From NCBI GenBank assembly GCA_019914995.1, contig CM034144.1, forward strand, positions 3,813,489 through 3,877,488: 64,000 nt of DNA, in the 5' to 3' direction. Position 1 is the stretch's first letter, and every line of letters starts with the position of its first letter. This document shows, one piece after another, positions 35,904 to 46,819 of this stretch. The position numbers and the translations under genes are program-made. The DNA comes from Acanthochlamys bracteata (lineage: Eukaryota; Streptophyta; Magnoliopsida; Pandanales; Velloziaceae). The notes below the pieces were generated by a model, which made no database searches, was not told the origin of the DNA, and saw only the letters and a list, made by a program, of their open reading frames with translations.

Positions 35904-36571
35904 ACAAGATTTTCAAAATCGAAATATTAAGTAGGATCCATCTGGGGTGCTTAAAATCGGGTCGTAAAATCATATAATTTTACATATCTAAAAAATTCTA
36001 TAAATTTTTGTTTAAAACCTTTAGAAAATTAGATAATATTTGTTGAAGTTTATAAATAAATTTTATTAAAAATTTGATTTAAATTATGTGGTGTTACTAC
36101 TTGAAAAAATAGATGAATTAAAATGCAAATAACGTATCATACTTTTCAATTTTATAGCATTGTTTCCTATTTGAACATCCATATAGATGCAATAAAATTA
36201 ATTTTGCATCATCTATAAATTATGACATACGTATAATAAAACATATTTGCTTTGGTTCAAATATGTATTGATGGTAAGACAAACACAAGTCACACATTAG
36301 TAAAACAAAATTATAATAAAAATATTTAATGAATAAATTATCATACAAATCACAACCATTTGCTTTCCTTACGAGTTTCATCTCTACTAATTGCCAAAAA
36401 CTTCTTTTGTATTGAAAGACTTGTATAAAAATGCTTCAGGATCAAGATTTTACCGATTTTAAAGGTTTAAATCGAAATTTTATAGAGATACCTAATTGAT
36501 ATTTTATGCAAAATAAATGTAAAATCTTAAACTTGTAGAATTTTAGAAAAATCTTAAATTTTCACAAGCCT
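35904..36571. mobile_element. Short non-autonomous hAT-like element with 8-bp target duplication
   Basis: The element is 668 bases and AT-rich. A perfect 8-bp direct repeat, GGTTTCAA, flanks it (35,896-35,903 and 36,572-36,579). The left end reads ACAAGATTTTCAAAATCG and the right end, reverse-complemented, reads AGGCTTGTGAAAATTT, so the terminal inverted repeats are imperfect. Interior stretches such as TTAAAATCGGGTCGTAAAATC and ATTTTACCGATTTTAAAGG resemble the ends of the hAT element at 40,754. It has no coding capacity. It is probably the oldest of the three related elements, judging by its worn ends. Confidence 0.6.
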
Positions 36572-36579
36572 GGTTTCAA

Positions 36580-39500
36580 GGCATCTAAGCATCCTTTTCT
36601 TTTCATGACTTGTAATTAAGGTTGTCTCTGAAGTACTTTTCATTTTTATATGGTAGTGATTGTAGGATTGAAGTGTTTGATGAACAGATGGCGAGTAGCT
36701 TTAGTGCATTTGACTTGAGAAAGAGCGTTTCTTGAAACTATTGAAGGATTTCTTCCTAAAACTATCCCCTTCAAAGACTAGTTGATCATTTTTTTCTTCT
36801 TAGTTTGGTGGGTTTGTAGCATTGTTGTTTATTGTTGTTAATTCCTTTAGTTGCCAAAGGTAAGGTTATAATGATCCATATACTTTATACAACATATTGT
36901 GATTGAATATCTAAAATAGCTAAATCATATAAAGTCTAGAATAAAGCACAACAATAAGAAAAAAATAATTAGACTGGTATTTCTTAATTTGTTTATTATT
37001 GTTTTTAATAGATGGGTCCAAATATTGCATCTACTATGTGCTAATCATGTTAAGAATTGACTATGTAACTAATGAAAAAAAAGTAGGATAGTAAACATTA
37101 GATATTGAAATAGTAAAATCATTAAAAAAATTTAAATGTTATAATTTTTTCAATAACAATCCAGTTTGTTTCAATAAATATGTTATTACACGTTCTTGTA
37201 CTATAGTATGTCCCCTTTTCAATGGAAACTTTTATTTTGCTAGGTATGCAAATTTTATAAATTGAACTACCTTTTAGCATTGACGTAGAGTTTTATTTTA
37301 CTAGCTACTTGGTTGTCTCCCTAATGTGGCTATTTACCTACAAAATATTTTGTGATGATCAAAATGCACCAATACTCGAAGTAAATTAAAATAATGCAAC
37401 GACAACAAATTCGAAATTGTTAGAAATACAAGATAACTTACATGCTAAAACCAAATATAGTGCCCTTTGCAATCGATCCAAAAAGTAAGGCAAGCTGATA
37501 TAAAGTGTAATTTGCTAAATAATCTTTTTCATGAATGATGAATGCATCGCTTTTGTGTTGCTCACGCTTAATAAACATTTTTATACTCACCTTTCCATTG
37601 CGTTGCTTTTGAATCTTATAGAATTGGTAATAACGTAGCAAACCTTGAAGATATTTTTACATGTTTATTCTCATTAATTGCATGTGGCTTTTTTCTAAGA
37701 CTTCTTCAACTACGATGGAAAAGTATTATAAGCATGGGTGGGCTCCTCTACATGACACTACATGCTTACGATTTCAATGCTCAAAGATTTGGATAAGACC
37801 TTCCTTCAGCTTGGTTTGTGTGTTGTCTTGGGGCTGATATAGGCCTCACTTTTGTACTGTTATAAGCAAATGTAGCTTATCTTATTAGATGTAACAGGCT
37901 TATGCATGATATATTTTAAAATTACCGTCAAGCATTGTTGTATAGCTTCATTTGATTTTGAAAAAGTAAAATCATTAAGCTAATATTTTTGCGATTTAAA
38001 AGGGGATATCTTTTGGATTAAATTAGGGAGCTAGTTTTTTGGTGGTGGTTGATATGCTAATTTTTTGTTATTTGGTGAATAGAACTAGGAATTTATTTAG
38101 GAGTGCGTTTCATTCCATTCCAACAACTCTATTTCATTTCACAATTTTTAATAATTTTCTATAATATTTTAAATAATTTACTTAAATTTTAAAAAGTATA
38201 GAAAAATTATGCATTGTAAGATCTATTGGTTATTTTTATTTTTTTTGGTAAAAAAAATTAGCTTGTGTTTTAAAATATGATAAAAATAGTTTTCGTTTTA
38301 GAAAAGATTCATTCAAAAAAGCACTCCCAAAATGCTCTCAAGTGATGTAATAGCACTTTTACTATAGAAAATGTTTGAAAATGTTATTTTTCCAAGTAGC
38401 AATTATTTTTTCCAGTTGCACGAGATTTTGAAAATGTTTGACATATTTAAGTCAATAGTAATTAATATTTTCAGTTTTGTAACGCCTATTACATGATAGT
38501 CACAAATATGAATGATTAAATAATTAACAAGTCTGTTAGAAAATATCTTTCTTTTATTGTAGAGAGTAAATTCTTCTCATTTTTGCTGGAAAAAAGCACA
38601 TTATTGAAATTGGAATAAAATTTTTATTGTTAAATTGTTTACATCCAAATTCTTAATGGACGATAGCTTTAAATTCATGAAATTTTTTACATACAGAACA
38701 ATATCAATCCAAGTACATTTTAGATTAACTGATAATAGTTGATTAAATAGTTATAACAAAACTCACACTTTCTCTAATATCTAGGAATACGTTTAAATTG
38801 GATGCAAATCAACTAATACTTTCTTTGTAGCATTATTGGTTTGATTTGTTTCCTAACTTGAAACTGTTTGAGCTAGAAATATTCATCAATATTAATTTAT
38901 GAATATGCTTCTCTATTATAAATTTGGAATTGAAAAAAAACGTTACAATACAATCTATTTATTCAAATTATGTTTTGCCCTTGTCATTTCAAAATATATT
39001 AGAAAAATTTTAGTGTAATAACTTGGAAGTTTTGTTTTTTTCATACTCTTTTTCTCAATGAGATAGAGTGAACACTTTTTAACTTGGAACATATTTTAGT
39101 GTATTATTATCCACCAAACAATTTAATAGTAAAAAGTTACAAAATTCTCGAAAAATTTGGTAGAAAGGCTTCTTCCTCATTCACCTCAAGCCACATAACA
39201 ACTTTAATTATTAAACAATTAATAATAAAAGACAAGTTCTTGAGAAAAAGATTCTTAAAGTTGTTCTCGGAGAAATCCAATCTTGAGTTGATTTGTCAAA
39301 TATTAGATTGCAAAATAATTTCTCAAAAAAATAAAATTCTTAAATGTGGCTTAAGTAGTAGGGTTTCCAGATTATTCTAACACGTCTTAATTAAGATTAG
39401 GGTTTATGTTTCTACTTCCAAATTGATGATACTGTTGAAAACATCTAATTTCCAAATTTCTGCATTACTACCAGATGATGATAAGTTGATAGTGTAGCTT

Positions 39501-40249
39501 AGAAAGATTGTTTCGAGTTAATAATGCTTGTTGGGCTTTCCATTTGGTTGGGTTTTTATGTACTACATTTATTTCTTTATTTAGTTTTTACGAATGTTAT
39601 GTCTTTTGGCAAACATAGTTGTAAAAATTGAAACGGATATCGATCCTAAAAGTTATTCGGATTAACAATTTACTTGATCCGGTTGGTCGATGTTTGTCAA
39701 CTCCAACAAATCTTGTCACTGAATTCTCTAAGCATGCCATTACTCGTTGCATGGTTTTTCATTACTGATACATGTTTCGCCAGGAATTCTCCAAACATCT
39801 TGTACTCCAATCTTTCTCAACAAATCTTAACTAAAAAGATCAATACTTCCAATTTTTCTTTCTTTTTCTACAGCTAATGAATATGAAGATAGATTGTGTT
39901 ACGGTTCTCAAATATGTAAACTGTACGCTAAGCAAATTGTAAGTTACAACTAGAGACATAGAAATAAAATTAAAAAGAAGAATTAAACTTAAGATTCATT
40001 GGTGCCTTTCTACGGTAACAAGCATCACAATATATAGACACTTACCACATGCTAGAGTGGTATGAATCCTAAGGACAAAAAATTTTAAGAGTATAAGATC
40101 TCCTAAGTGAGTAAGAAAATAAACACAAAATTGTATTACAACTCTTATTCCTACTAGTGTTAATAATCAACTATCTCTAAGGCTCCTACTATTCAGTTGA
40201 CTAACTACTAATTTTTTGAATTTTATTAAGTGCAGTCCCTGCATTCTAT
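36580..40249. other. AT-rich intergenic region without recognised genes
   Basis: Long A/T tracts dominate and there are no repeats shared with the CDC20 mosaic. A 98-codon plus-strand frame (39,084-39,380) is rich in Lys, Ile and Ser and shows no domain. I treat it as chance in AT-rich DNA. No RNA gene was seen. Confidence 0.45.
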
Positions 40250-40753
40250 GCAACGACAGGATTTGGCTTTTGCATTTCTACCCCTTGTTATCCTGTGATG
40301 TGGCTCCGTTACATTCCCTTCCCTTGGAGAAATAATCTCGTCCTCGAGGCTGCTAAGAGAAGTGTTGTTAGGGACTAGAAAAACACTACACTATTATTTC
40401 TCCTCTTGTAGAAGTGTATCAAGCTCCTATCCTTGGTTGTGGCTTAAAGAATCGTCTTCTGAAGAAGCGAGTTCCTAGAAAGCTTCTAGTAACTCTGTAG
40501 TGGTCTCTTACGGTGCGAAACGACCATCTTTCAGCTGCGGCACATGAAAGACTAGATGAATGCAGGCATTAGGAGGAAGATCAAGCTTGTAAGGTACTTT
40601 GTAAAGGGGATGTAGAATTTGTGTACCAGCTTGTGATTACATCTCTCTGTATCAGAACTTTGCCGATACGTCTGGAGCTTGAGAAACACCCTATCACCAA
40701 GATGGAATTATTTATTGTGATGGTGGTTGTCATAGGTGAAGTTCAATCCTGCA
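40250..40753 (-). mobile_element. Ty3/gypsy retrotransposon fossil, 3' end of pol
   Basis: On the minus strand, this resembles the region after the integrase core of plant Ty3/gypsy elements, with a GD-VFLKLQ-YRQ motif and a downstream HVPQLKD motif. It is a fragment. The hAT element at 40,754 interrupts the same ancestral sequence. It is broken, and no terminal repeat was recognised at its lower end. It may belong to the 46.8-50.1 kb fossil or to a second relative. Confidence 0.6.
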
Positions 40754-41395
40754 CAAGGTTGTCAAGATCCGGATCTTACGTAAGATCGTTTCGCTTGGGT
40801 AAGATTGTAAAATCGAGATTTTATAGTAAGATCGTAAGATTTTACAAACCAATAATTATTTAGTAAATTTTTTTGTTTTAATACTTAAAAAAAATAAAGT
40901 TTATTAATATTGTAACAAACTAATAAATTTTGATTGTTGTGATTTCAGGTGATTTTGCGGACCTTCAAATAGCAGTTGCAACTTGCAAGCTTTTAATTAT
41001 AATTTTAGAAGCCAAAAATATATGTAATTGTATAGATATATTGTTAGCTTGTTGTTATATTGAATTTTAAATTCTTGTGTAGCAGTGGACTTTTTTTTCC
41101 ATTTTCAGTAGCAATGAATATCAATGAAATATTTTTTTACTGATTATTTCTACACACAACTACACAAACATTCTGTTTCTACATACAGCATACCATTACA
41201 AATTTACAAGAACATCAAATAAAAAATACTCCATACTGAATTTCAGATAGTGACACAGTCATTCATTCACACAGATTTTAAAAAATAGAGAACTTGAAGT
41301 TCTATACTTTTATATCATTCATTATTGAAGTTATACACTTATACAATATTTCAATAAGCTTACATTGAAGTTGTACAATAATAAAACTATATACA

Positions 41396-41790
41396 AGAGC
41401 CATCTAAATTCTAAAATACTAAATAGCTCTGGACAGTGAAATAGAGCCATCACTGTCTAGAGTCATTTAGATGGTTCTGAGTAGTAAATAGAGCCGTTTA
41501 GATGGCTTTGTTTCTGTCCAGAGCTATCTAAATACTGAATGGCTCTGGGCATAAAACAGAGCCATTCCAGAGCCATTTAGATGGCTCTGGGCAGTAAGAC
41601 AGAGCCATTTAGATGGCTCTGTTTCTATCCAGAGCTATCTAAAATACTAAATAGCTCTGGGCAGTAAAACAGAGCCATTCCAGAGCCATTTAGATGGCTC
41701 TGTTTCTATCCAGAGTTATCTAAAATACTAAATGGCTCTGGACAGTGAAACAGAGCCATCTAATTTCAATGACTGGGCAGTAAGATAGCC
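41396..41790. repeat. Palindromic tandem array inside the hAT element
   Basis: The core is CAGAGCCAT, then TTAG, then ATGGCTCTG: perfect 9-base arms around a 4-base spacer. Variants of this, joined by TTTCTATCCAGAG and GGGCAGTAAAACAGAG linkers, repeat with a local period of about 81 bases (for example linker copies near 41,621 and 41,702). It lies just beyond the transposase 3' end. It could be a set of transposase-binding sites or simply an expanded satellite-like tract; the sequence does not decide between them. Confidence 0.85.
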
Positions 41791-41880
41791 TGCCACTATA
41801 ATTCAACCAAATAGAACATATTTCATAATATAAAACAGTCAATATAAGTATATAACATACTTAACATGTCTACAGAAATA

Positions 41881-44241
41881 CTACAAGTCTACAACTGTAT
41901 AGCTAATAGGCCTTACAAACAGCAATAGCCAATAAGGTACAACATTAAAAGCATAAAAAGAAAAATAAAAAAAGTTATCAGCAGAAATATCATCAATGTC
42001 ACAATCATCTCCATTGCTATCTTCCTCCTGAGAGTCATCTCCACTAACACTACCGCCATGAGAAGAACCAATATTATCTAAGTCAATATTATCTACTGGA
42101 ATCTCCACATCACTATTAGGTTTACTCCCTAGACTTTCAATGTCATCAACAACATTCACTGTCTCATTTGAACTATTTTCATTACCTGAAGTTTGATTGA
42201 GGACATCCAGCCATTCATGGTCAACAGGGTCAGCTTCTTGTTCTTCAACAATCCACTCATCATCTGAGGGAAGATCATCAAAGGCAGCTGAGCAACTTGA
42301 AGTCGATTTTGTACTTTTCATTCTTCTTTCTCTCAGTTTCAAATTGCACATCACGAATATCAAGTCATTCATCTTCCTTTGATGCAAACGGTTTCTTCTT
42401 TTTGTGTGCACCTAAACAATAATGAAATTATAGAAGTTATATAAGCTGATAGTCTATTAATATAACAAGCTGTTTAAACAGAGAAAGTTATATTTTTACC
42501 ATTTCAAATGCACTCCAATTACGCTCGCAGTCAGAAGAAGTACAAGTTAAACTTAATATTCGAATAGCAAATCTTTGTAATTCAGGACACTCAGCTCCAA
42601 AAGAATCCCACCAATCAGCTGGATCTTTTGTTTTGCCTCCCTACTATTGCAGAGCTGATCCCAAACAGTCCTCTTGCCTGTTTAAATGCTGCAAACTGGA
42701 CATCTAACTTTGTCCTCTCATTTGCATCAGCCACCATCCTTTCTAAACAATTATATAATCTAATTTTTACCTCTGCATCATCTTTAAAATCGGAACTATA
42801 ATGGTAACGAGGATTTAAGTAATAAGCTGCAGCATGTAAAGGCCTATGCAATTGAAATTCCCATCTTTCATCAATAATTTTCCACACAGGTTCATAACTA
42901 TAAGAAATAAAAAAGATGAATCATTACAAATAATGAAATAACTAATAACAATGATAAAAATATTTAATCTTATTTAAGCACTAACCTTTTCTTAGCATTA
43001 CCAAAATTCAGTCGTATTTTCTCTTTTGCATGGTCCATCTCCTTATAAATAAAACCCATAGCTGGTTTCTCATCTGAGTCAACCAAACGCAGCACCTTAA
43101 TAAGAGGGTAAGCCGCTTTCAAACATGTCTGAACATTCCTCCAGAACCTGCTGTCCAGAACAATATGCTGGACTTGCTTGCCATCTTGTTTGCTTGCAAA
43201 TTTACTTGACTTCCATGCACTAGAGCTAAACATACTCATTAATACATCTTTATGCTCATTTAGACAACCCAATGTCAAGTATGAGGTAGCAAATCTAGTT
43301 GCACCTGGTCTAATTAAATCCCTCCCATTTGTAAAATGCCTCAACATTGAAATAAGTAGGGTCCTTCCATAAATGTATGTTGTAATTTTTCTTCCCTTTG
43401 TAATTGTCTCACTATGAACCCTCAATTTTTTTTCAAAATCTTCTATAATGAGATCAATACAATGGGCAGCACAAGGTGTCCAATATAGCATTTTTCTTTT
43501 TTGCATCAACCTCTCTCCTGCTGCCTTATAGTTTGCAGCATTGTCAGTAATAACTTGCACAACATTTTCCTCTCCAACCCTCTCTACAATATCATCTAAC
43601 ATCTCAAAAACCTTATCTGCTGTTTTAGATATATCAGAGGTATCAATAGATGACAAAAATACAGTTCTTTTAGGACTATTTACTAAAAAATTACATATAG
43701 ATCTTCTTCTTTTATCAGTCCAACCATCGGACATAATAGACCAACCAGTTTTTTTCCACTCTGTTTTATAATCCTCAAGAAAAATTTTTACATTAGCTAC
43801 TTCTTTTTTCAAATAGGTTTCCCTAATTTCATGATAAGAAGGAGGTTTCAGTCCACAACCAAACCTACCAACCAACTCAAGCATTTTTAAAAATTCTGAA
43901 TTTTTTACACAATTGAAAGAAATTGTACTTGTATAAAAAAAACGAGCTATTTGTTGACAACAATCTTCCCTCAACTCTGCTTTCATCAATTGATTAATGC
44001 TTACTTGGGTGTTTCCAAACCTATGACACTTTTTACTAGAATGCATACTCATTACTTGTTTTTGATTTAAAAATTGCTGCACCCTCTCATCCCCAGAGTT
44101 ATCTCCTATGCCACCCCAGTTTCTTTTTTTCCTATCTGAGACTTCTTGAATTTCTACATCTATACCATGCTCCCAACCCACATCAGACCTATTACCAGTA
44201 AAGTTTTTTTTCTTATCTTTTCCAGAACCAGATGCTGACAT
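41881..44241 (-). CDS. hAT transposase (three exons, one apparent frameshift)
   Basis: This protein would cut and reinsert the element. Exon 1 (44,241-42,986) starts MSASGSGKDKKKNFTGNRSD. It carries a degenerate N-terminal region where hAT proteins have a BED finger, then a DUF659-type domain with GWSIMSDGWTDKRRRS, QVITDNAANYKAAGERL and the CAAHCIDLIIEDF motif. It ends at an AAAAG/GTTAGT donor. Exon 2 (42,897-42,500) begins YEPVWKIIDERW and contains AAAYYLNPRYHY. It then needs one frame change near 42,630 to reach DPADWWDSFG and the dimerisation-type CTSSDCERNWSAFEM. Exon 3 (42,411-about 41,881) continues VHTKRRNRLHQRKMNDLIFV and ends in an acidic Asp/Ser-rich tail. Splice sites keep the frame at both joins. 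Total length is about 720 residues, usual for the family. The single frameshift suggests recent loss of function or a sequencing error. Confidence 0.85.
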
Positions 44242-45020
44242 CTTCTTAATTAATCAAAATTTGAAACGAAGAAGAAAAACCACACTGCACAAAAAAAAAT
44301 TTACAGTTATAATTTAAAACAGAGTAACTGAACAGAGCTTACAACAATTCAAAAATTAATTTCAATTATTAAATATTTAATCTGTTGAAGTAACAAATTA
44401 ACAACAATAATATTACCAACTATCAAGTATCACATACACAGATACACTCACCACTCAACATTCAACACTCAAAATTTAACAAAATCCGAACAAATATAAC
44501 AAAATAAAAGAAATTTAACAAAAGTATGTTTAACGTACCAGGGCTCAAAAAATTGAAGAAGAAACTCCCGGTATAGAAAATTTACGAAGTAGTCGAAGCT
44601 ATCGAGCTCGAATCAACAAAATCCCGATGTAGGAAGCGATTCTCCTCTGGTAGGCCTAAACGGAAGAAATCTGTGAAAATTTTGAAGAAATTTCCCTATT
44701 TTTGGCTCCGATCTATCGTGGAAGAAGAAAAAATTAGGGATTGGAAATACTTCTCTCGCTGGCTCGCACTGTGTCTCGCGCGGCCGAGTGGATGAATTAG
44801 ATTTAGCCAATTTTGCAAAAAATCCCTCATGCTTCGTCAATTTGCAAAAACCCCCTTATAATGTAAGATCGTACTAAGATCGCGATCTTACCAATCTTAC
44901 GATCAAGATCGCGATCCATGTGCGATTTTAAGGGTAAAACGATTTTTATAAAATCGGGATCGTTTTGCTGAGGTAAAATCGTAAGATTTTAAGATTTAAA
45001 TCGGAATTTTAACAACATTG
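44242..45020 (-). other. 5' leader and right end of the hAT element
   Basis: The 780 bases upstream of the transposase start hold the presumed promoter and right subterminal region. An open frame at 44,613-44,840 has no known domain. Repeated GTAAGATCG and CGATCTTACCAATC motifs from about 44,860 to 44,990 mirror those at the left end (40,780-40,850), as expected for transposase-binding subterminal repeats. Confidence 0.6.
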
Positions 45021-45028
45021 ATCCTGCA

Positions 45029-46819
45029 TATTCAACTCAATAGGGGAGGGGTGAATTGAGTTGATAAAAAAAACTTAAAGATTTTTGCAACAAAGTAGAT
45101 TCCGTTAGTCGACTGGGTGCAGACGGGGAGTAAAACAGAGTGTTCGATATGCAGTAGGTGATTATTAGAAATTCTCAAAAGAGGAATTCAAAGTAAAATT
45201 ATGCTACTGCACAAATATTTAATGTGGTTCAGCAAGTGAATTGCCTACATCCAAGGTTATCAAAATTTCGATTTAAATCTTAAAATCTTACGATTTTACT
45301 TCACCTAAACGATCCCGATCTCAAGTAAAATCTTTTTTGAGTAAAATTCCACATAAATCCCGATTTAATTCTTAAAATAGGTAAGATTCCGATCTTTTTA
45401 CGATCTTATACGATTTTACTTTTGAAAATTTTTTTATAGTTAACTATATTTGAAAGAGTTTTTTAATAAAATTTTAGAGTGTTTTCTATAAAATTTTGAA
45501 AGTTTTCTGAAAAATTATAATTTTGAGAAATTTTTTATAAAATAAAGAGTAATTTTTTATGAGATTTAAAAGAAATTTAAATTTTGTTTAAATGTACTAA
45601 ATTTTTTTTAGAAAAAATATTAGAAAAACTTTTATAAAAGATTTTTAATGGTATTGAAACAAAATTCATAAAATTTATCCGTACGTAAAATCTTACAATC
45701 TTACTTTAAGATCCCAATTTTACGATCATACTCAAGCGAAACGATTCTATCCAAGATTCCGATTTTGACAAGCTTGCCTACATCCACAATCACTCAGTTT
45801 GAGAGAGATTCACTGTTCTTGAGTGTGAAACTACAACATCTTACCACTGTGCTACGACAAGCACAACCCTATCGGTTCACTCTTCAAACTGAACAAACAG
45901 CAATTATGCAGGGTATTATTTATTGCAGAACTTACACCTACGACACGAACAATTCTACTAACAAAAGCTTCGACAAGCTACTTGCTCTCAAGTACAGAAT
46001 GCACTTACAAATCTTAATGAAAACTAAAACTCGGGTTGCAGCTCAGGATGTATGTCACACATGCAAGTTGACAGATTGAGTAAGTGAGAAGATAAAACTG
46101 GAAGCCAGAGATGAGAATGAAATTTCTGAAGTTCTTGGCTTTGGTTAGAGCAGAGGATTTTCATTTTCCTTGAAAAACATTTTGGCTTGTTGCTCTCTAC
46201 ACCTTATAGCCCTTATTTTCATCTTTTATATATCGCTTCTCTATAGGGTGGCTGTCGTTTAAAAAATTTCCGTTGCGTTCTTTTTTCCCGATCTTCAAGA
46301 CAATGCCTTCCAACGCGTTTTGCTTGATCTTCAAATTTGCCCTGGATGACAACTGATTTGTAGTGATGGGATCTTTGCCGGACCGTGCATCTTTAATTAA
46401 TTCGCCATCCTTAGAAATGATTTGATGTGTATCTCTATTTCTATTGTAATTAATGCTTGCTTAGTAGTAGTGCGCGCTTCTTCTATTACTGATAATTTTA
46501 ATTTTATGGCCCCATGGTGTTGTGTCTTCTCGTGTGTGGGTTGGGTCAGATTTTGACACATTTTTGTAGCTTGGTTTCTTATATTAATTATCAATGTAGT
46601 CGATTGCTATTTCCTATTTTGTTTCCTCTGATCCAACTGGGTGATTTCTGTTTCTTCATTCTTGAGTGTGCTTCTTCCTATAGAACAGCTGGCTGTGTTG
46701 TGACTAGATCATGCTGGTACTAATACAATCCGTTATGCTTATTTCAATAGCTGAGATTAAATCATTAGCATTTTGTAAATAATTATTCATGTTTGTGATC
46801 ATCAAAATATATTTTTAGG
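45029..46819. repeat. Unassigned repeat-derived sequence hosting a short hAT element
   Basis: About 45,029-45,243 and 45,785-46,080 form one sequence split by the short element at 45,252. Its GGTTCAGCAAGTGAATTGCCTACATCC-type sequence resembles a common plant retroelement terminal sequence, by recollection only. A 104-codon frame (45,765-46,079) crosses the insertion junction and is not a gene. From 46,100 to 46,819 nothing is recognised. Confidence 0.35.
45252..45776. mobile_element. Short non-autonomous hAT element (MITE-like), 525 bp
   Basis: A perfect 8-bp target duplication, CCTACATC, flanks it (45,244-45,251 and 45,777-45,784). The left end is CAAGGTTATCAAAATTTCG; the right end, reverse-complemented, is CAAGCTTGTCAAAATCGG. 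Both match the ends of the autonomous element at 40,754, and the left end shares its TTAAAATCTTACGATTTTAC subterminal stretch. It has no coding capacity. It lies only 231 bases from the larger element, whose transposase probably could have mobilised it. Confidence 0.9.

Larger units (their letters stand above)
40754..45020 (-). mobile_element. hAT-superfamily DNA transposon, nearly complete
   Basis: The element is 4,267 bases long, with a perfect 8-bp target-site duplication, ATCCTGCA (40,746-40,753 and 45,021-45,028), as expected for hAT transposons. Terminal inverted repeats are imperfect: left CAAGGTTGTCAAGATCC, right (reverse complement) CAATGTTGTTAAAATTCC. Subterminal regions are dense in AAGATCG and CGATCTTA motifs. 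It encodes one transposase on the minus strand (41,881-44,241). Between that gene and the left end lies a palindromic repeat array (41,396-41,790). The target was fossil retrotransposon or other repeat DNA. The perfect target duplication suggests fairly recent insertion. Confidence 0.92.

Noticed and set aside
39084-39380. 98-codon Lys/Ile-rich open frame
   Set aside because: Low-complexity composition in AT-rich DNA, no domain, no copies and no splice or promoter context.
45765-46079. 104-codon open frame
   Set aside because: It begins inside the short hAT element and runs across its target duplication into other repeat DNA, so it cannot be an ancestral gene.
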